Below, piece by piece: positions 35,801-51,200 of a stretch of 64,000 nt of DNA. The number at the start of each line of letters is the position of its first letter. Position 1 is the first letter of the stretch. Below the pieces are notes generated by a model. That model saw only the letters and a program-made list of their open reading frames with translations. It made no database searches and was not told the origin of the DNA. The stretch is from assembly GCA_958496175.1 (NCBI GenBank), contig OY292277.1, forward strand, positions 21,098,282-21,162,281, given 5' to 3'. This DNA comes from Sisyra terminalis (taxonomy: Eukaryota > Arthropoda > Insecta > Neuroptera > Sisyridae). The position numbers and the translations under genes are program-made.

Positions 35801-38800
35801 AAATTTGGTAAATCTGGCTCTGCCAAAGTTCCAATTTTTATCTTCTTACTATGTGAGTAAGTGATTTTCGATCATTAGTTGCAGATTGCATTATTTTGGA
35901 CTTTCTAACAATGACATTATCTCGATTTTCCAAATAATTTTTAAATTCAGTATAGATACCAGCATAATAGAAAAATTTCAGTTTTTTTTTCAAAGTTGCA
36001 TTTAGTGCCCTAACTGTTAATATACTTGAAATTAAATAATTAGTACTTACCTTTTTATCTTTTAGTATCTAAAAATCAAATACATATTATTTCATCCGAA
36101 GATAATTTTTGTCTACTTTGGTTTTTTTTTTAAAGAATGATACTTACCTTTTAAAATTTCGCGTTTTATATTGCAAATTTCGAGTAGTTTAGGTTGGCAA
36201 AATAAAAACGACAATGTATTGTTTTTTCTTTTAATTTACAGATAATTGTTTTTAATTTAGAAATCGATGAAAGAAGAGACAATGATATGAATATAAATAT
36301 ATACAAGTATGCTATATATATATGTGACATCTCTAATAATTGATCGATTGATCGAAAACTTTTTACGATTTGTTTAAAATTTTTCAGAAGCAAATAATTG
36401 CTTATATATTTTTCATTTATATATAATATTAGTAATTTATTCTCTAAGTATCCTAAACTGTAGATATATGAGAAAATTGAAATATAGAAAAAATTGTACA
36501 GCATTTCACAACGAAACATTTGGGAGGACTTAAAACTTATTGTTAAATGAAATTCTGTACTTTAAATTTGTTTCATTAATTTCATTACTAAACTAGAAGA
36601 CTTTTCCTTTGCTATTCATTTCTCATATTTCTAAAATTGTATGAAATTTTAATTTAATGTTTTATTATAGGTTCTATCACATACTTGACTCTTAAATATA
36701 TTATTATAAATTTTATTATTTTTTTTTTTTTGGATACCATATTTTTTTATTATCTGATTCAATGATTTTTCAATTCAATGGAAAAAAGTAAAAAATATAT
36801 TTATATAAAAGAATAAAGAAAACAGAAACTTAACGAAAACTTTTGTAGATTTCATACGTTTGTTAATATTTTAAGTTCTATGTATAGAAATATATGTACA
36901 GTTTTAAAAATACCTCAAATGAAAATGCGTTATATTATCTTTTTTGTTATTTTTCAACATTTGGAAAAATAGGTCCTTGTTTTACGTATTTTGTTTTTAT
37001 CATATTTATTATTACTGATTAATTATTTTTTTTTTACAAATTGACAATAAATACAAAGTATTTAACAATGGAAGAATTAAAACGTGGAGAACATTTATTA
37101 CTCAGAGATAAAATACTAATTTTCAATAGAAAATATCTACATTATTGGCACATTCACGTTTTATTGGAATATAAAGAGTAAATCAGTAGAGAAATAAATT
37201 ATTAAATAATTAATTCAGTTCAATTTTTATTTAAAAATAATAAAGCGTTAATGAAACGTGAATATACGATAATGAAGAATAAAGCTGAAAACTTTTCACA
37301 CTAAAGTATTCCTTAAAATATTTCCATTATACCCACGTTTATTGTTTGAAGACAAAATAATGAATTTTCAATGATTTTTTATGAAAGAGACATGAATTTA
37401 ACCTCTGGGTGGAATCAATTGTTCTATAAATATTTTTTTAAAATATTTTTTATTTTAATAAGTATAATTTACATCTATCGATATGCTTTGTTTTTTTTTA
37501 ATTTTTATCATTAATTAATAATAATATTTTTATGTATCATTAATATAGTCTATGAATTATAATAATTATATTTAAAATATTGAAAATGAATAATTCCATG
37601 ATTACAAAAAGAAAAGGAAAAAAGTAACAAATGCAGAAAAACTTAACAATTTTTTTAATGTTCTCTTCCCTTGGAAATCAATAATTCACATTTCTTAAAT
37701 AGTTATAAATATTTAGTTAGCATTAAAATAAATAATATTCTCGATATTGGTTCACTATTAAATCCATCACTTCATATACATAAAAATTATTTCATCTGTG
37801 AGAAAATTGCATTTTTAAAAAAAAAGTAATAAATAAAATTGTAATTATTAATATTTTACTTAAAGATATTATAATAGATAACTCAGTTTTTCATTTTTAC
37901 ATATCAAAATTACTTCAAATATAAAATGAAGGATTTAACGCAAAACCTTTTGGGAATAACCCAGAAAAATGCGTATGAATTGAACGGTGGGGAGGGGATT
38001 TTTTATAAAAAAAAATATATTTAAAACATTTGAGATCCATTGAAAAAATTAATAAAAAAAGAAAAAATAAATACGGACTCAAAAAAATATTAAAAATTGG
38101 ATTTATAAAAAATGCCCATTTTTTTCTTGCTTGAATATGTTTGCTTTAAAACACTAGACTAGACAATATATCTTGATTTTTTTTAAATATTTTAATTTTT
38201 TTTTTCGTAATACAATTATTAAAAGAGTACGTTTTTTTTTTCTGGAATTTGTGATTTAAAATTATTTTTAGAATTCAACTATATATTTTTTTAAAAGCTA
38301 GACGTTAACTCTATGCAAATAATTTGCCAATATTTTTTTCCACTTTTTTTTTAATTTGAATATTTATAATATTTATTTTATTTACATTGAAAAATCAAAC
38401 AGGGAAATTACTTCTTGTAACTCAGAGCAATATAATTAATATTAATGAAATTATAAAATAATTAAAACATTTTTTTTAAATTTTTGACACATATCCGTCC
38501 ATTTTACATGCATACGTGTATAATTTTCCATTGCATTTTTGGCCGTTTTTTCTACAGAAAAAAATTAAAAATGGAAAGCACATAATATTACCAGTTTTTC
38601 CTTAAACAATTTAAGCTCATTATCACAATACGTGTGTAAATATTAGAAAGGTGGCACCCCCATTCAGTGACCCACCATGTTGAAATGTTTCCTCAAAAGG
38701 CTACCTTTCTGTGAATTTTCTTTAAATGTGTAACATTTTGCTTTGCAAAAATAGCCAAAGATTGTTATTAAATACAAAATTATCATTGGCCAGTTGATAA

Positions 38801-39272
38801 TAATATTTATATTAATACTAATTTAATAATAATCTATATTTTTATAATTTCATTTAAATAATCAGTAAAATTGGTAACAGTCTTTAATGTACAGTTTTAT
38901 TTAACTTTTACGTATTGTGCTGTACATGAAAATTGAATAAAAAATGAAAACAAAAGGAAAGTTAAACAATAATTCTTAAAAGCCATTTGGGAAACTACGT
39001 TAATCTTAAAAAATAAGTAATTTAATCACAATGTATAACTAATCAATTTTTGTTTAAAAATCTGTATTGGTACAGAATTCGTTGATTGCACTTTCATTTT
39101 CATTTAACTATAAAATGAATTCTGATATTAACTTAACAAATAAATTATTAAAAATAGAAAAGAAACAGAGTAGTCAACCATTTTGTCTTCAATAAGAAGT
39201 CCGACATTTGGTCGTCCATTAGAACAAAAGAAAACAACACTGGAGATTCTGCATCTATTTTATTAAACTTGG
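32881..39272. other. AT-rich region between retroelement cluster and cut
   Basis: This stretch holds no recognisable coding sequence. Long A and T runs and almost pure AT dominate 33-39 kb. Because cut is transcribed leftward and its stop is at 39275-39273, the right part probably includes the cut 3' UTR. A block at 38630-38720 is conspicuously more complex than its surroundings. No poly(A) site could be fixed. A second hammerhead-like motif lies at 34960-35006. Confidence 0.5.
34960..35006 (-). ncRNA. Degenerate hammerhead-like motif
   Basis: On the - strand CTGATGA (34999-34993) is followed by a segment with GATT/AATC pairing potential, GAAA (34977-34974) and a TACGTA palindrome, flanked by ACCA (before) and TGGT (after). 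This is the same order as the Penelope-associated motif at 31226-31274, in the same orientation. Stem II is weak and stem I is offset by two bases, so it looks like an old, decayed copy. No Penelope coding sequence was recognised beside it. Confidence 0.35.
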
Positions 39273-42200
39273 TTAATAATCCCACCGTTCATCTTCGTTT
39301 TCGGTTTTTATAACGTCTTTTTCTTGAACAGCGACGTCATCACTTTGCCGAGCTGAGGAAGAAGAGTTGGGTCGTTCAGAAGGCTCTGGGTCTTCTTCGT
39401 CGTCTTCTTGTTCGGTGGTTTTGGGTTGCGTAGGACTATCACTGATTCGGTCATGGGCGCTAACGCTGGACGCATCGCTGCGGTCGTCCTCAAAACGATC
39501 CAGGACAGGCGTGGGCTCCACTCGAACAGTTTCTTCTGAATTTAAACGTCCATAATCTTCAGTTTGCATCACACACACACCGTTGATGATAACTTCATCA
39601 CCGGTAGGTGCTTTATCTTTGGCTTCGTCCTGCCACTCGGGATTGACCCATTGAGGAGCGGCTGGTTTTCGTCGCGAACTACGCGGCGTGTTGCCCACTT
39701 GGGAAATGGGCAGTTCTTTTGGCTCGGGCTTGACATCACCATGTAGACTGTTTGCTGACAGATTTGAATCTTCAGAGCCTACATTGCTTTCACAGTCGTC
39801 ATCGTCATATTCGCCTGATGGCTCACGTTTCAATGACGTCATAGTAAGATCAAGTCCACTCATTTGTTCCTTAACGGCATTGTTTAACGCAGATAAATCG
39901 ACATCACCGGTGGGCAGTAGACCACGACTAATTAACGCAGCTAAATTAGTATTTGCCGCAAAGTACGGCGGATACGGTAACGGAACGGCTCCCAAACCGA
40001 TTCGTTCTTTTTGCAATTCTAATAATCTTTGGTTAAGCAATAGTCTAAATTGTACAGGATCGAAGGGTGGCTGATTGCCGGATTGATCACGTACGGGAAT
40101 ATCATTTGGGATGCCATGTGGTCCCTGTTGTTTCAAGCGCATGCGGTGGTTGTGAAACCAATTTGTAATTGTTCTACTTGACAACGTTAGTTCGGCGGCT
40201 AAAAATTCGATTGTCGCTACGTTTGGATATGGATCTAAATGAAACGCGAGACGCAGCGCTTCTTTTTGTTCTTCCGAGAAAAGAACTCGCTGTTTTTTGG
40301 CCGATGGCGGTCCTGGACCAGGTGAGTTTGAATGATAAAATTCGGATGTATCGTTAGAAGATGTATCCGAACTGTTATCATGTGCTCCAGGACCAGTCGA
40401 ACGACGACGTTTATTTGCCTCACGTCTTTCGTTCTTTAATGCTTGCAATCGGTCGATATTATGAGCATCACTCAACCATAACTGCATTCGAATGAAAGGC
40501 TCACGGCCTTTTATGCTCAACATATGCCACGGTTTTGGTTTGGACAACAATTCGCTAACCGATCCTTGAGATAATCCAAGAACAGCTTCACCGAAAATCT
40601 GCAAAAGACATTGAATTAATACAAACAAAATTAATTTTTAATGAAAGAAAATACCTTTTGTCCAATATTATTAGCTAGAAGGGCTTCTTTGATTTTGGTC
40701 GTGATTGTTTGAGTATCTAAATCTTGAGTGAGCGCAGCCATTTCGTATACGCTCGGCGATATGTGTTGATGCATGCTTCGCATGTGAGAGTTTTGTTGGG
40801 TCATAGGTGAATGTTGAATGGGGTGAGGACTTTGACTCTTCTTCAATTGATCTGGATTTTGAAGATTGATTGGGTGATGAGGAGGAAGTCCAGGTGGTGT
40901 GAGAAGCAACGGTTGAGGTGGAGGCTGTGACATATTCTGACTTTGAGGTGGTCCTAACTGTAGTGATGGTGGTAATAATGAGGAATGATTTTCTTGTTGA
41001 ATTTTGTTTATTAGCCCTGCTGCCTCGGACATCATTTTTTGTGTAGGTGGCATTGATTTTCCCATTGAGGTACATGCTGGACTTCCACCATATCCCCCAG
41101 TGCGCATTAGCTTTTCTGGTGCTATTTTATATTGACTTGCAACTAGTTTATGCACGGCATTTTCGTCTTCTAAGAACATTTTCATTCGAATGAAAGGCTC
41201 ACGTCCTTTCTGGGTGAGCATATGCCATGGCTTCGGACGGGCTAAGAGATCACTAACAGAGCCTTGAGACAAACCAAGAACAGACTCCCCGAATAAACGT
41301 TGACTGATTGAATATTGACTGAGTTGTTCTTTGACTTTTTTAACAATATCCTCGGTATTGAGGTTGTTGAAGAGATCGAATTGTTGTTGAGTAATTGGAG
41401 GTAGAACAGCTTTAAGTGGCCGTTGGGATGGACTATGATGTGTCTGCGTTGGTGGTTGCGATATCAGTGAATTTGTGATAGACGCCATACGTTGAAGTGG
41501 ACTTGCAGCAGCTGCTCCCGAAAATTCATCAGTCGGAGTCATTGCCGGAGGAAGAATGCTATTCCCTAATGGACTCGGCGCTGATGAACTCGTATTTGAC
41601 GCTGGAACACCTGGTTCTAGTTTCGGTCGAACCAAACTAAATGCACTCCCCGAATGTCGACTTTGATCGTCATCTTTACTATTATGCGATTCTTTAGTTT
41701 CTGAATCCGATGCGGTACCATTGACCAATTTGGAAGATTTTTCTTTGGGAAGTGATAAGTCTTGAGCTCCATTTAAATGATTCTGTTGAGCTAAGGCTTG
41801 TTGTTGCAACGCTAATAAGCCAGGTAAATTGGACATAGAACCAGGAGTTGGACATTGATTTAGTTTTGCCAGTTCTCGGTGATATGCATCCAGAGCCAAT
41901 CGCATTTCTTCTTGACTACGATCCATTGGAACTGCCCCACTAAATAAATGTGGAAAAAATAAACTTCATGTTAGTTTAAGTTATGCTGTCCTTTAATAAA
42001 TACAAATTTTAACATATGGATATTTAAATTTCATACTAGCGGAAAGCAACAAAAATCAACTTACTTTGGAAAGGGTTCACGTTGGCTACGAATGTCTTCG
42101 ATACGTCGGCCCATCAATTTGGCTAGTTCTTCTTGATAAATTCGCAAAACTTTTTCTTGTGGTATATCATCGTTTTCGTATTTCTTCAGTTTTCGATTTT

Positions 42201-45200
42201 GAGATGATTCTTTGGAGAATGGACTTGGACATTGTCCATGCGACGGCGATTTAGAGTCTTCGTTGCTATGGGTATCTTCTGTTTTCATGATGTGACTTGC
42301 TTCATTCAATATGTGAGCAATACGCTCTTCGGTCATATCAGAATCACTTCGACCAAACGTTGGCATGCCAGTGTCTTTACCTGTGGAATTATTAACGATC
42401 ATTCATTATCGAGACAGTAAAGCGGGGATTTAAGCAGGGGTGCTAGTGATTTGCCTTGGATAACACAGCCGCGGTAAAACCAGGAGAGGCTCGTACGTTA
42501 ATTGCTTTTCGATTTTGATCAAGGTGGAAGGTGATTGATGTTGTAGGGTGGCAAATTTGAATTACAGGGTAAGGAAAAAATCGAAAGGAGGAAATGGAGT
42601 TGAAGACAAAAAAAGAAAACAACAATACCCGAAAGGAGAATTTTACGGCATTTTACACATGCAATCTGCCACGGGAACTTTAGGGAATCGGGGGATGGGA
42701 ATGCTTTTTTTTTGGACTGGTTGTTCGTATTTTAATAAATAAGTTGGGCGCGCTGTTGTCACGCGATTCGTTGTTACAGGTCGTTCTAATAAATCTGTTA
42801 CCATTTTGCCCTCATCCCCATTAAGTAAAACCCCCCCATTCCACATTGTTAATGACATGACTCGAGAATTATACGAAATTATTCAACAATGTTCTCGGAC
42901 CAAAGCAAAGCTCGAGTAAACTAAAACTTCAAGTATGAGAACAGGTAGTTAAAGGGTTGAAATTCACTACTGTATAATCGCTATTTATGTTAATGATTTT
43001 ATTATATTGAAATATTGATCAACCCGGACCTGTTTTTGATTGTATGATTGCCAGAGCAAATGATTGGTTTTGAAACGGCCGAAATACAGGTGAAATGGTA
43101 AATAATACAGATGACGGTTTGAATAATGTCACAAATTATAAGATATTGACGCAAATGATACTGTTGCAAATCAAATGAAATGAAAGATTTTGTGGCTGGA
43201 AAATAATAATTTGGATGAAGCGATTAAGGGCGCGAGGGATTTTTCCAAGTCGCATAATGTCTCTGCAATAAAAGATTTTATTGCTCGTTTGTGGCTATCG
43301 ATTGGCTTCCTGTACTCGTACTCCTGGTCACATACAAATTTCCAAAGGGAAAATGCTGGTATGAAGCTTACACACATGTCGTACAAGTATACAAATAAAT
43401 AAGGGGCGAAAACATTGAAGTTGAAAACAATGAAAAAAATCACTTTTACCATTTGATATGCAAATTTTCTTGGTATTTGATCGGAATTTATAAGTGGAAT
43501 GTTTTTTATTTAATATTTTTTTTGCTAATTTCTTTTTATGGTCATTAAAAACATTTATTTGATTTGAATGAGACGAGGGAATGGTTGAAACCATTGAGGG
43601 TGGAACGGTAATAGTTTGAGATTCGTGCATCGAGTTTTGTAAGGGTTAAATATGTAATTTTGAGGGATGATATTATAACGGGTACATTTTTTTCATGTAT
43701 ACACCCATGGTATGTATTTGAAACAAGAAAAATATTAAAAAAAAAAACAAATCTCGGCACCGAGGAATTATTTAAATTTACCGTAAAATGTATTTGCTAT
43801 GCTGGGGGGGAATTTGTCTTCTCCAGGTCAAGTTCCCATGAAAAATCAACTAAATTATAAGCTTAATGGAAAAGTACTAGTTTCACAATGTCTTTTTCAT
43901 TAAAGAATTTTAAATAATAGCAAATAATAAAATTACAACGTAAGGAAATGAAACGCCTTCATACTTTCTTCTATTTTAATATCAGTCAATTTCATTTAAA
44001 ATGACATTATTTAATTTTCTATAAGATTTTTTTCAAGTTCAAAGAAAAATATCTCACGCTGCATTTTTAAGTGGAATATTTATCTAGTACTCATTTATTA
44101 TAATATCGGTATTATACTTTCTAAAAATAAAGTATACAAATTTTCAACTGTGGGAAACTGTTTTATTATCCCTTAAATGTTCCTGAATCAATTCTTTATT
44201 AAAAAATGAAGCAATTAGTGACTTATACGAGTAATTATCGTTAACATTAGGTATCAAACACCTGAAGAAGCTGAAATTATAAGCGACATTTTGTGCTTTA
44301 CAAAACAATATTTATTTATTTATTTTTATAAGGTAAAAGTACTTTTCGTTAAATATACATATAAGCCTAACTTATTAATGAAGTTATAGATCTATTCAAG
44401 GAGAGTTTATTAAGCAACCCTTTTCAAATAAGGGTTGAACATGTTCTAGAATCTTAGTTCCAATGAATGAATAGAACGAAGTTTTGGTACAACAAAACAA
44501 CAAATTTGGACTCGAAAATTGAACTTATTTGAGAGTTAACATTCCTGACCTAGCACCACTGACCTTATACAACCCTAGAATATCTGAGCATTAAATTGTC
44601 ACATTCCCAGCTTTCCCTTCTTTGCAAAACAATTTTAATTGGAAAATACTTTACCTGACTTGACATATTTTTTTTTTATTATAATGATTTAAGTACAACA
44701 CAGAGGTCGTCGAATATGTCAAATGCCTGTGAAATTTTTTGGCTCGGTCTCAAATCTTGAAGACGAGGAAATATTTATAGATTAAATGTTGGGTGTGAAC
44801 GAGATGCCAATAATGCAAATACATTTTATGTCAAACAAATTACCAACATTCATTATCCGAATCTTTTTTATTCTTGCGAGAGATCAAAATACGTTTGGAA
44901 TTGAAACGATTTCTTTGTCTCTTTGTAAAATCAAAATATCTAAGTTTAAGTTGAGAGAAAATTGTGTTCATTACAATGACTAGATGCTTTATTGTAGATG
45001 AATAAAGCATTTGCTTAACGATTTATAAATTGTAAACCACTGATTTGTTTCTCATTATACTTATTAATTGTTCAAGTAGTAAATTGAATAATTTCCAGCC
45101 TATTCAACTTTGATAATCATTGTTGTTACTTTTTTGGCTTTAATATTGTTTGATTTGAGTAATTACTTAATCAACCACTAATCAAGCTACTTAACTTTTT

Positions 45201-48200
45201 GTGTCACTTTTTGGTATTTTGATTTGCAGAATAATATAAATCATAAGTACAAAAAAGTCATAATAAATTACTATACTGAGTCATAGGTGCTACCTAGTCA
45301 CATACTTTATCTCAAGCCTTATTTGTAGATTTTATGAATAACAGTAAGATTAATATTTTTTGCGTCACTTATTGTATTATTTAGACCAGTTTTCAATGGG
45401 AAAGTGTTGGTTGGGATGTTTAAGGATAACGATGTGTTACGAGCAAGCAGGAAATTTAGAAATAGTCAAAGATATAGCGAGAAAGAGCAAGGTTCAGCCA
45501 AGAAAATTACTTTGAAATATGATGATCGATACAAATACACATGTGAATAATTAAAAAAGACACTCACCTTTTTTCGGGATCAAAGATTTCAGTAGCATGA
45601 CAGCGTTTTCGTCACAAGCCCACGCATGCATTTTCCTATAACTGTCCCGTCCTTTTTCAGTCAATTTATCCCATGGCTTTGGTTTAGATAACAGTTCTGA
45701 GACAGTTCCCTGTGACAACCCCAAAACATATTTGGCGAACAATCTTTGGCCAATGTTGTGAATCGAGAGTAATTCCCGTACACGACGTGCGATATGTAAC
45801 GTGTCTAAGTTTTGTGTGGCATATTTATCCATGTTGTAGCGCAACATTTCCTGGAGGCGAGCTTCCATTGGGTCTCCTTTCGGGATTAGGCTTTCGCCCA
45901 GTCGACCAACCATCGCACCAGGCATGGCTCCAATGTCATCTGCGAAACGAAATGTGCGATGTTCATCGAAACGATACGGACTTTTCAAACTGTCTTCATT
46001 TCGAAGGAAATTGCACATAGCAGCTGCATTGAGAGTGATATTGTTATTGCTGAGGTGGTGATTGTTGTTGTCTTCAGGACTTTTCGGTTGGTGCATAGGT
46101 TCTGCAGGAGAAGCGCGTGGACCCGATGCCGAGTCTCCTGGTACAGGCGTACTTGCTGTACTCTTTTCAGTGGAGTCTGCTGTTACGGGCGTTGTGGCTT
46201 TATTTGGACCACCATCGTTGGATGGCGTCGGTGTTGGAGGTGACTGCAGTTGGGGTGTATTCGCCGAGCCAATTGACGTGGGTGTCGGGGTTGTAGTGAT
46301 ATGATTTGAACTGCTGTTATTCGGGTGCGTTAAGATTGTACGTTCAAGACTTCGTCGCCAATTTGCCACGATTTCCTCGCCCAAAAATGAGCCAAATTGC
46401 TCAACATTCTGTAATGGGGGTGGCAAAAGGGTGGAAGCGGGTGGTGTTTGATTTGTACTAGCGCCACTGCTACTACTGCTGTTATTTGTCGATGGCTGTT
46501 GTGATTGTGGCTCGGGAGATTGGCTTCGTGGTGTCGCCTGTTGTGGCACTCCTGAACGGAACAGACAAAATACAACGTCTCAATTTCGACCGATATCAAA
46601 GCAAAATTCATAATTCCTTTCTTTATTCAAATGATAAGTTTCATGAGAGGTAATCGAATAAAGAAAACAATTATTTTTAAATCAAATTTATAACACACAA
46701 ACGACGTTATATTTGATTATTACAAAAGCGGCATAACTAACAAATTTAATTTTTATTGTTCAAAAATTTTCAACCCCAAGCACAAACAATAGGTAATTGT
46801 CTTTTGTAGAGGAGTTAGGAAAACATAAATTTTAAATCAAAATTGTAAAATAATAAATAAAATTGATAAACGGTTTTTTTGAATCTGTAAGTCGAATACG
46901 ACTTCGAGACGTTGACAACTCATACTTAAGTATCCTAATAATTAAAATCGGAAGATAAAACACCAAACTATGATATTAGAATAAGAAATTATGTGAACAT
47001 TGTGCTATTTTCTTGAAAATAAGTGTAAAGATTATTGTGCAAAATTGTAAGACCCATCGCGTTACTTGGCCAAAAATCGATTAATAAGGCATTTAGCTCT
47101 CCTGTTTTACAGATAATCTCAGGTAACCAAGTGCTTATACAAAAAAGGCATAAACGATCGAGGATTGTACTTTAAAATTTTTAATATCTTCTGTTCCAAA
47201 GGTTTTTAAGTTGTTAGGATCCTTCATGGGAAGTATAACTATAAACGTAATTCCCAAACGATGGACTGTAAAAACAGGGGTAAAGTGGAATTTGGACTTT
47301 TGGATTGGGCTTTTTTGTTTGGGATTTTCAGTTTGGAACTTTGTCTTCCTACCACGAACGAGAGTTAGAGAGATAATCAATGTTGGCATTTAATTAATTA
47401 TTAAAAATATAAACTAAACTCAATTAAAATATAAAACTGCAACTTGCATGTCACCAGATTATAGTAATTCACAATTTAATAAATAACTACTAATAGCTCA
47501 GTTACTATTTGGTCTGAGGGGTCACATCGTTAAAAACTAAAAAAAAATAATATATTTCTTTTCAAAGTCTTTGTCTTTTTCTAAGTAAATATAACGAAAA
47601 CAAAATATAATTTTTCTTAAATCGTATGAGATAATCCAGAAATCATAAAGAATAGAGGTAAGGGACTGAAGCTTACAAAAAGCTTTTACTACAGTGGCCA
47701 ATGAATGCTTCTTTTTGTAGACTTTATTGATACAACCCTAACATTAACTACAAGATTGAATAGAAATAGAGGTAAATGAGTTAATATAATGTAAATTTTG
47801 TATTAAAGAAAAATTTCAATGTACCCAATTTAAATGTCTCATATTATGCTCTTATGGGAATCCTATGCGTTAAAGGTTCTATTCTCAAATGATATCTCAA
47901 GAATTTAGACTAAAACCGCTGCAGAAATAATAAAAATGGTAAAATTAAATAATCAGAAATTTAAAATCGAATAGAACAATCTAATAATGAGACTCAATAG
48001 TGACTACTAAAGAAACTACTTGTTGATTTTGTCTTCTTCAAAGCTTCAAGCTCTCAAGAGCTTTTCACATACATCCATGTATATATTTTTTATGATGAAG
48101 CCATTTTACAGAATTTTGGCTTTGGTGTCAGATTATACGAAAATTTTAGAAGTTTATACTTAAATTATTTAAGGGATCGCATTTTCCAAGTATGGCAAAA

Positions 48201-51200
48201 AATAGGCTAAAAATCTGAGCAGCATCTTTAGATAAGATATTCGTAAGTACCTTTGTAAACCTATAAAAAGTTTTGAAGTCATCAGATTGATAAATCTTTA
48301 GTGATTAAAATTTAATTTCAAAAAGCATTAGAATTTCTACTTTTGAATTGTAGTATCTTATTTTTTGTTAAGATATCTACTATGAAGATATATAAAATTA
48401 GAGATATAGTTGACAAAGTATTGAAACTTAATACCATTATTAAACAAACAAAAATATGTGGTATGGTTTTTATTTCTTTCTCTTATTGGCTTAAAAAAAT
48501 GTGAAACTTTTCTCTATTTCCACCATTGTGCTTGTAGCCCCTATCTTATACTTGCACATCAGATTTAAAGAATGTAACAGACTTAGCAAGTAGTGTTGAG
48601 CCCAGTTAGGTAATTGACAGAAAGATGAAATAATTTTTCAAATAACTGTATTTTAGGAGGAAAATTCCAAGTTAGTAGAAGTACTCACTGTGCCTATATA
48701 ATCGGCAGTCCTTGATTGTAAAGCTTATTGGATATATTGATCCTTATATTTACAGTTGTAGTGGACTTTACTTATAGTTTAGAAATATATATTTTAAATG
48801 TTGTTTTAATGAAACATAGAAGAATATATCTAAAGTTAGAGATTCTTCATTATTTATTTTGTTATGGAGAAGAAAAATTTTCAGTCGTTGTTGTATAAAT
48901 TATTGAACAAATTTGAATCTCCAGTTTCTAACGGTATGTAAATAATGTACAAATAATTAATAATCCACATTTACACATGTAATTTATTATTTACTTACAG
49001 ATTTGCGTGTCAAAAGACAGATACTTTTCTTGAAGAAGAAAATATCCAAGTACATATAATAATCATAATAAATACATTTATAGAAAGATATGTGATTGCC
49101 CCCTGATGTGGGCCGGACACGTAAGACAAGGGGCAATACGAGGAACTGAAATTGCCCCACCTTAGTATAATTTAAATAAGGCAAAATCTTGTTGGTTAAT
49201 AACAAATGTGTCAACAAATGTAGGAAAATAAATCATACAGGTACATAGACACAAAAGCCATAATTTTTAAAAAAATGGCAGTAAATGATGAAAATTTATT
49301 TATATTTTTTTTTTTTTGTATATAAAAATATAAATGGGAGCGTAATTACTTTGGAGCCAATTGCACAAGTCATGAGAACTTTATTGTGTTAACACATAAT
49401 CAGACTTGAGCGAACATGTTTTTTTTTATTCTAATGAAGATGAAAAAACAATGGTCCATTCTAAATTTGAATAAATAAAGAAAGAAATTATTAAAAATCA
49501 TGAACAAATTACAATTAAATAAAATGTCATAAAACTGAAGGTGAAGGAGGGCAAAATGCCATCATACTAACTTAACCAGATGAAGAAATGTACAGGAGTC
49601 GACTAAAACGTGATTGGATCTAAACTAGTAAGAAATTGAGATCAACTTTTACATTTTTTTTTCATCATAAAATTTTCTTATTTGGTTTCAAAACCAGTGC
49701 TGTAATTATATAAAAACAGCCATCGGATACATTGTTTTCAATCTTGTACGCCACTGAATATATTACTGTGATTTATAGTCGAAATAACGAGAACAATTTA
49801 ATTTTTTTTATTCTACTTAAGTTAATATTGTAAAAATGTCATCTGATTTATAACAATAACGTTAATTTATATGGGGTCTTACAACTGACTGGTTTTTGTC
49901 CAATCAAAATCCAAAGATTAGATGTGTAAGCAAAGTGTTGGAGAAGTTCGAGGAAAAACGAGTTCATCTAACTTTACATGTTTTAGGACAGATCCAATAT
50001 CGATACGATATATTGGCCATATTTTCCTCATCCTCGGAATCCATGTCCATCAAAACTTAGACGTTCTCGCGTTAATCAAGATTTTAATGAATTTTTTATT
50101 ACTCAATCGCAATGGAATAATAAGCAGCCATATGTCATTGTAAATTACTTTACATAGAATTTTGAAATTAAATAATTAAACAAATGTAATTAAGGGGGAA
50201 TTGATAGGAATCTAATTATTGTGGAAAAGTAATTGATTGAAAAATAAAATAAAAGTATGAGAGATTCTCTCTTTTATTCGTTTGATTAACGATTTTTAAT
50301 TATCTATCATTCGTTGTGAGGTGAGAATGTGTTTTTAATGTTTGGAATAGGAAAATCGAAATAATCAATTTTTTTGTTCAGAATGTCTCAGAAAAATTAA
50401 CAAAACTAAAATGAATTGGTCGTATTTCCATTAAATTCTGGTGAAATAGTGGATTTTGTGGCATGCTACTCTCAATTCAATCAATAAGTAATTAGAAACA
50501 TTTGTTCTTTTACTTTTCCTTATTTTTAAAGAACATTATTTGAATTCAGTCATTTAGACAATAGGAAAACTTTGGGGTAAAAAATATATGTAGATTTTTG
50601 ATAATTTGAAGCTTCAGTGTTAAAATAAAATTGATTGGTATTGATACCTAGTTACCAGTATTAAAAAACACCGTTTTATTTTTTTTACTTGAAATAAGCC
50701 AATCAGCCTAAATCGTGAAAACAATGAGGGTACATTTTCCGGGACCGGTATCTTTGGACCGTTATAACCAACGTTCTAATAAAGATTTTGGTCTAAAAAT
50801 TTAATTGCATACGATTACAATAAATATATACAAATGACGGAAAACGTAAAGTTCTATTTTTTTATTGGTTTCCAAAGAAAAATCTCAAAAAATTCTTAAA
50901 GGATAGATCCCTCATAAGGGAGAATCACCTTAATAAGAATAATATAGATATCGTTGTTATTTACAACACACGTGTGGAAAGTTAGTGAGCTTTCGATTTT
51001 CCATTTCACGTTTGTCTTCCTTAATTAAGATTTTTTACAATATTCACTGCATTTTTTATTAAAAATGATCAACAAAATCACAATACGATAATAATTATTT
51101 TCTCAAATCAATTTTTTACATCTTATGTACTTAATTTGAGTTCTACTACATTAAATGATATATTTCAATGAAATGAAGTGCCAAATGTTTTTTTTTTTAA

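Noticed and set aside
39308..40423. Several open frames opposite to or out of frame with the last cut exons
   Set aside because: They are shadows of the cut coding sequence, whose CUT domains and homeodomain fix the true frame.
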